A DNA stretch of 64,000 nucleotides from Luteolibacter arcticus. Lineage in GTDB: Bacteria; Verrucomicrobiota; Verrucomicrobiia; Verrucomicrobiales; Akkermansiaceae. Shown in pieces: positions 59,158 to 64,000 of this stretch (the first letter of the stretch is position 1; each line of letters starts with the position of its first letter). Where the stretch lies: contig NZ_JAPDDT010000011.1 of assembly GCF_025950235.1 (NCBI RefSeq), forward strand, positions 1 through 64,000. The letters run 5' to 3'. A program made the translations under genes and the position numbers. Under the pieces are notes generated by a model. It did no database searches. It had not been told where the DNA came from and saw only the letters and a program-made list of their open reading frames with translations.

Positions 59158-62100
59158 GTGAAAACGTCTTCCTTCCGCACTCTGGCTCCGGCGCTCGCCT
59201 TGTCGCTCGCCGTGATCCCGGGCACATCCGCCGCCCCGGCGGGTCAGCTCCATCATTGGAACTTCGACGAGGGTCCCGACTGGCACGACAGCGCCTTCCA
59301 GTCCGTTCACGCGGGCACCACGGCCTACGACAGCCAGGGCGTCGCGCACGCCACCTTGCAAAACATGGTCGCGGCCAACCGGGTATCCGGCCGCCAGTTC
59401 ACCGGGCTCGAGTTCAACGGGACCAACCAGTATCTGTCCGTCACGGGTGGGCTTGCCACCGGTCTTGGAGGGTCCGCCACGCTTTCTTTCTTCCTTCGCA
59501 CCAGCCAGACCGGAACCGCCACCGCAGCCACGGCACCCGGGGTCACCGGCGTGGCGGGCTCAGGCGGGGCGCAGTGGGGTTGGCTCGATGATGCCGGCCG
59601 CATCGGCTTGTCGCTCGACAACACCCTCGTGGCCCGCTCGTCCGTGGCGGTCAACGATGGCAAGTGGCACCACGTCGTCATCTCGCGCGATGCCTCCACC
59701 GGCCTCGTCCAGATCTACGTGGATGGCACCCTATCCGCCTCCGCCACCGGCCCGACCGGCGCTCGCTCCAATACCTTCGCCAGTCTCGGCCGGATCGAGG
59801 GTGCGGGCTATTTCGCCGGTCGTCTCGACCAGGTCACCGTCTTCAACCGCGCCATCACCGCCGGCGAGGTGGCGACCCAGCGGAGCAACCATGCCCCGAA
59901 GTCCTGGGACATCAGTTCGGACGGCGTCAACGACCGCCCCTTCACCACGCCGAGCGTCCTGTTCCGCGCGTTCGATCCGGAGCGCGACGTTCTTTCCGTC
60001 AAAAGCTGGACCGCTCCGGCGCACGGCGCGGTCGCCCACAATGGTGACGGATCTTTCACTTTCACTCCCGTCGCGGGCTACGTTGGAAGCGACTCCTTCG
60101 AGGTCACCATCGAGGACGGCCAAGGCGGTTTTCACCGTTCCAAGATCACCTTGAGAATCATCACCGAACCGGTGAGCGACACCAATCTCCCGGTCATCCA
60201 GTTCAGCAATTTCGCGGCACTCCAGGCCGGCGGCGCGGACATTTCCCACAGCGGCATGCGCGTCCCCCGCGCGGTGGATTGGAATGTCGATGGTAGGAAG
60301 GACATCCTGATCGGCGCGGGGGGCTACGTCTGGCGCTACCTCAACACCGGCACCGTCGCAGCACCCGCCTTTTCCGCGGGGGTCAAGGTTCAGGCGAACG
60401 GCGCGGATATCTACTCCGGAACCACGTCCAACAGCCCGATCACGCTGGCCGACATGACCGGCGACGGCGTTGCCGATCTCGTCATGGCGGACTCCACCTC
60501 CAAGCTCCGCCTTTACCGCAACACCGCCGCTGCCGGGGCCAGCCCGGTCTATGCCGCAGCCACGGTCATCAAGAGGGCGGACGGAGCCACCGACTTTGTC
60601 CTCCCTGACAAGCGCTTCGACCTCGGCGATTGGAACGCCGACGGCAAGTCCGACCTCATCGTCGGTACCTTCGGTGGCGACGTGAGGATTTATTTAAACA
60701 CGAACACCGCCGCCGCCCCGCGGTTCGAGACCGCCACCGTCCTCTTCAGCGAGTCCTACAATGCCTACCCGCGCTTCTGCGACCTCGGCCTCAACGGCCA
60801 GACCGACCTCGTCCGCGGCATCAACTGGGGTAATGTGAAATTCTGGCCCGATGTCCCGGCGAAGGGCCTTTCCGGCACCCAGTATCTCTCGATCAAGGAC
60901 TCCACCGGAACGGTACCCGCGTTCCCAAGTCTCACTGATGGCGTCATCCCCGACTTCGCGGATTTCAACGGCGACGGCAAGACCGACATCGTCATTGGCG
61001 GCCATGCTTCCAACAAGCTCTACCTCGCCTACGGGACCCGCAAAAGCGCCGCGCAAAGCATCGCGGAGATCGAAGCCATCTACGACGCAAACCTTGCCAA
61101 TCTCGGCGCGGCCCTGAGTGCCAACGGCGACGCCCTGCTCGGCCAGGTGAACGACGCCAACCTCAATCTGATCAATCACCTGAGGAGCGGTAGCCTCGGC
61201 ACCCGCGAGGCCTTTTCCACCGCTTTCGCTGCCCACATCAACAAGTATCCTTTCCTCAATTATCAGCAACTCGACACCGCGATCTACCACCACGTTCCGA
61301 GCATCGTCGCGCAAAATTGGATTATGCTCGCCCATGCCCTCCCCGACACATCCGCCCGCCGCATAGGCGTGGCGGACATCATGGGCCTCACCGGCACCGC
61401 CCGCCAGATCTACCTCGAGAACGGCCTGGCGATCGGCGACAACGCGAAGTCCAACCCCGCTGCCTATGGCACCATCCGGGACTTCATGCGCCGCTACCCT
61501 CGCGAGGCGTTCCCCGACGCCATCCTCACGATCGACCAATTCTACGGTGACCAGCCGGGCGGCTTTGTCTGGACGCCGAACAGCGCCAAAAACACCTTCG
61601 GCCAATGGGCTCTTGGAAACGCCAACGAATGGGACGGCGACCTCACCACGGCCATTGAGAGCACGCTCGGAACCGGCTCCGCCAGTGGCGATTATTTCAC
61701 CTTCGTGATGGGCCACGAGGTGGTCCACTCCCTTGACAACTACGTCACCACCCGTACCAACGCCGACCTCCGCCGCCGCTGGGGACAGTGGATGGTTCAC
61801 GCCGCCGGGCCCGACGTCCGCGCCGGTGCCGATGGTTGGTTCAGTCAATCCGCCACCCAGGCGAACTTCCAGACCGCGGGATTCTACACACCCGCCACCC
61901 AGACGTGGATCCAAGCGTGGGACGCCTACTGGGCGACCGGACCTGGAGCCCTCTTCAACGATCTTTCCACCATGAGGATCGACATCAAGTTCTTCCTCGA
62001 CGCGCCGCAAGAGTCCCTCGCCAGCCAGGCCAACCACCATTTCGCCAACGGCCCGGGCCGCATCATCGGCGCGCTTGACCGTTTCCGCCGCGCGGAAGCC

Positions 62101-64000
62101 CAGGGCATCGAACCGATGAAAGCCAACATGACCGAGGTCGTGGACTTCATCGACTTCATTTCCTCCGGCATGAACCGGGTGAACCTGGTGGAAACCAAGA
62201 ACCCGGCAGGCACCGTCGTTTACTACGACCACCTCGCGGAGCTCGAGCGGGACGACAACGGCCGCATCACGCGCATCGCCGTGGATGGCCGGAGCTATCA
62301 ACTCACGCTCTCGCCGACCGGCATCGTGACTCAGGTGGCTAGCACCGCCTACGATCCCGGCTTGCGTGCCTGGTGGAAGTTCGACGAAGGCACCGGCACC
62401 GTGGCCGACGACTCCACCGGCCGCCCGCAGGACGGCGCGGTCACCGGCGCGACCTGGACCGCCGGGATCGCGGGAAATGCCCTCGCTTTCAACGGCGTGG
62501 ACAACGGTGTCCTGATGGGTACCGCGCCGGCGATCACCGGGACCGGCGATTTCACCGTCTCCGCATGGGTCAAGCTCGCTCCGGGCTCCAGCGGCGGCAC
62601 CATCATCCAGCAGCGCGAGCCGGGAGCGGCCGGCTATCAGGGCGAATACATGCTGAACGTGAAAGCAGACGGGAAAGTCGAGTTCTTCGTTTACGGAACC
62701 TCGGCCTACCAGTTCAACCTCACCACCACCACCGCCATCAACGACAACCTGTGGCACCTCGTCTCCGGCGTCCGTTCAGGCTCCGGCGGCACGGTGTTCA
62801 TCGATGGAATTTCCGCCGCCACGGGCTCCGGCCCCGTGCAGCTGCTGAACTCCCTAGCGGTGTCCGTCGGCTATGACTACCGCGACAACAACAAGCGCTT
62901 CAACGGACTGATCGACGATGTCCGCATCTATGAACGCGCCCTGAGTGCCGCCGAACTCGACGCCCTTCACGACAGTTTAAATCGCGCGCCGGTCTTCGAT
63001 CCGGTGGCGGTGGCCGCTTTCCAGGCCGCCGAGGGCGAGGCGATCGCGGGCGAGGCCTACGACGCTACCTTTTCCGGCACCGCCTTTGATCCTGATGGCG
63101 ACAGCCTGACCTTCACCAAGCAAGCCGGCCCCGCGTGGCTAACGGTCGGCGCGAACGGCGTCCTGTCGGGCACTCCGGCCGCCGCGGACGAGGGGAGCCA
63201 GTCCGTCACGATCCGCGCCACGGACCCTGCCGGCGCGTCGGCTTCCGCGGTCTTCGACCTCACGGTCATCGTCCGCCGCAGCCTCGCGGTGAACTTCTCG
63301 AACTCCTCAGCCGCCAGCACCGGGGTGCAGGCCACGGAGAATACCAACGCGCTGAACACCGCCGTCGCCGTCGCCGGACCCGTGGTTTGGAACAATCAGC
63401 CGATCAACGACTCGGGCAACGGCGCTCTTTCGAACGGCCGCGGCACCGGCACCTACTCCGGCGTCACGGTGAATTCCTTCTCCTCCGCTCCCGCGCAGAT
63501 CGGCTCCGAAAGCCTTTCCGGCAGCGATGCCTCGCAGCGGGTGTTCCGCTATTTCCTGAACGACGGCGAAGGCGGTTCCAGCTACTTCAATGGCGACAGC
63601 GTGGGTGCCTCGATCCACCTCACCGGGCTCGCACAATTCCTCACCGCGAACCGGGCGACGACCTACACGCTGACGCTGCTTTTCAATGCCGACAGCACCA
63701 GCACCACCGCACCTTTCCGCACCGCGACCGTTCGTAGCGGGGTGCCAGCCGCGCCATCGGTGAATGCCATCGGCAACCTCAGCTTTCTCGGCACGATCGC
63801 CCCGACGCTGCTCGGCGATGGCAAGCAACCGCTGCCCGCCGTTGGTAACAGCACCACCGGCAAGCGCGGCTGGGGCCGGCTGACCGGACTCAGCGCCGGC
63901 AACATTACCATCGCCGTGCCGATCCGCTCCGGAAGCGCCCGCGGCTCCATCTCCGGCTTCATCCTCACGCCCACCAGCGGTCCGCTGCCGCTCATCCAGG
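59158..64000 (+). CDS. Giant secreted protein with HEVVH motif, FG-GAP repeats and LamG (3' end outside window)
   Basis: Open from a GTG at 59158, 43 bases after the previous gene, to the window edge without a stop: at least 1614 residues. The signal peptide is KTSSFRTLAPALALSLAVIP. A LamG-like domain (about 20-240) is followed by a cadherin-like part (about 245-340). Four FG-GAP-type repeats follow (about 360-630: DWNVDGRKDILIG, DMTGDGVADLVMA, DWNADGKSDLIVG, DFNGDGKTDIVIG), then a helical part with GHEVVHSLDN (His853-His857), an HExxH zinc motif. A second LamG (1062-1265), an Ig-like domain and the C-terminal module shared with the upstream protein complete the visible part. The family of the HExxH domain is not known to me. 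The two genes are probably cotranscribed and act together at the cell surface. Confidence 0.85.
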   Translation, partial: MKTSSFRTLAPALALSLAVIPGTSAAPAGQLHHWNFDEGPDWHDSAFQSVHAGTTAYDSQGVAHATLQNMVAANRVSGRQFTGLEFNGTNQYLSVTGGLATGLGGSATLSFFLRTSQTGTATAATAPGVTGVAGSGGAQWGWLDDAGRIGLSLDNTLVARSSVAVNDGKWHHVVISRDASTGLVQIYVDGTLSASATGPTGARSNTFASLGRIEGAGYFAGRLDQVTVFNRAITAGEVATQRSNHAPKSWDISSDGVNDRPFTTPSVLFRAFDPERDVLSVKSWTAPAHGAVAHNGDGSFTFTPVAGYVGSDSFEVTIEDGQGGFHRSKITLRIITEPVSDTNLPVIQFSNFAALQAGGADISHSGMRVPRAVDWNVDGRKDILIGAGGYVWRYLNTGTVAAPAFSAGVKVQANGADIYSGTTSNSPITLADMTGDGVADLVMADSTSKLRLYRNTAAAGASPVYAAATVIKRADGATDFVLPDKRFDLGDWNADGKSDLIVGTFGGDVRIYLNTNTAAAPRFETATVLFSESYNAYPRFCDLGLNGQTDLVRGINWGNVKFWPDVPAKGLSGTQYLSIKDSTGTVPAFPSLTDGVIPDFADFNGDGKTDIVIGGHASNKLYLAYGTRKSAAQSIAEIEAIYDANLANLGAALSANGDALLGQVNDANLNLINHLRSGSLGTREAFSTAFAAHINKYPFLNYQQLDTAIYHHVPSIVAQNWIMLAHALPDTSARRIGVADIMGLTGTARQIYLENGLAIGDNAKSNPAAYGTIRDFMRRYPREAFPDAILTIDQFYGDQPGGFVWTPNSAKNTFGQWALGNANEWDGDLTTAIESTLGTGSASGDYFTFVMGHEVVHSLDNYVTTRTNADLRRRWGQWMVHAAGPDVRAGADGWFSQSATQANFQTAGFYTPATQTWIQAWDAYWATGPGALFNDLSTMRIDIKFFLDAPQESLASQANHHFANGPGRIIGALDRFRRAEAQGIEPMKANMTEVVDFIDFISSGMNRVNLVETKNPAGTVVYYDHLAELERDDNGRITRIAVDGRSYQLTLSPTGIVTQVASTAYDPGLRAWWKFDEGTGTVADDSTGRPQDGAVTGATWTAGIAGNALAFNGVDNGVLMGTAPAITGTGDFTVSAWVKLAPGSSGGTIIQQREPGAAGYQGEYMLNVKADGKVEFFVYGTSAYQFNLTTTTAINDNLWHLVSGVRSGSGGTVFIDGISAATGSGPVQLLNSLAVSVGYDYRDNNKRFNGLIDDVRIYERALSAAELDALHDSLNRAPVFDPVAVAAFQAAEGEAIAGEAYDATFSGTAFDPDGDSLTFTKQAGPAWLTVGANGVLSGTPAAADEGSQSVTIRATDPAGASASAVFDLTVIVRRSLAVNFSNSSAASTGVQATENTNALNTAVAVAGPVVWNNQPINDSGNGALSNGRGTGTYSGVTVNSFSSAPAQIGSESLSGSDASQRVFRYFLNDGEGGSSYFNGDSVGASIHLTGLAQFLTANRATTYTLTLLFNADSTSTTAPFRTATVRSGVPAAPSVNAIGNLSFLGTIAPTLLGDGKQPLPAVGNSTTGKRGWGRLTGLSAGNITIAVPIRSGSARGSISGFILTPTSGPLPLIQ

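Noticed and set aside
60694-62757. 687-residue minus-strand frame at the right end
   Set aside because: Antisense to an uninterrupted plus-strand frame with signal peptide, FG-GAP and LamG domains.

Overview
The window looks like chromosomal DNA of a GC-rich member of the Verrucomicrobiota, probably near Luteolibacter/Haloferula. That is an inference. It rests on pectin-degrading enzymes fused to autotransporter-type beta-strand repeats, a set of very large secreted proteins with calcium-repeat C-termini ending in FYKI/FFRL-like residues, an SHD1-DUF2314 protein, intergenic regions packed with small hairpin repeats and period-7 tracts, and few strong Shine-Dalgarno sequences.

Layout. 1-700: a small SEC-C zinc-binding gene broken by two frameshifts, plus hairpin repeats. 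0.7-7 kb, minus strand: a large secreted glycosidase-like protein, an outer-membrane porin and an S10 serine carboxypeptidase. 7-8.1 kb: a divergent HxlR regulator / DinB-like pair with two operator-like sites between them. 8.3-27.8 kb, minus strand: a pectin / rhamnogalacturonan-I locus with a PL10 pectate lyase, a double-esterase fusion, an unknown protein, a GH29 alpha-L-fucosidase, a PL11 rhamnogalacturonan lyase, a membrane-anchored protein, a PL1 pectate lyase, and a CE12 + sialate-O-acetylesterase fusion. Two gene pairs overlap by 4 bases (ATGA, GTGA), which suggests translational coupling. Together these enzymes would cut homogalacturonan and RG-I backbones, strip acetyl groups and remove fucose; the porin could pass products inward. 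28-31 kb: DUF533 and PepSY-like proteins, a small hypothetical and a Phd/VapC-type toxin-antitoxin pair. 31.2-36.6 kb: rplI; a two-gene unit of a ubiquitin/MoaD-like beta-grasp protein ending in Gly-Gly followed by a DUF4132 protein; then gatA and gatC. 36.7-45 kb: two paralogous small membrane proteins, a 1392-aa secreted propeller-like protein, a frameshifted SHD1-DUF2314 gene and several small hypotheticals. 45-48.4 kb: a periplasmic M16 peptidase and tRNA-Leu(CAG), followed by a scar with a decayed transposase. 49.4-64 kb, plus strand: two giant multidomain secreted metalloprotease-like proteins in tandem; the second runs off the window.

The most unusual candidates are the beta-grasp-GG/DUF4132 pair, the period-7 tracts arranged as nested inverted repeats, an over-used heptamer TGTTAGA/TCTAACA that ignores reading frame, and the recent module duplication between the two giant proteins. 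Three frameshift breaks were found (two in one gene); read-level checking would decide whether they are decay or assembly errors.
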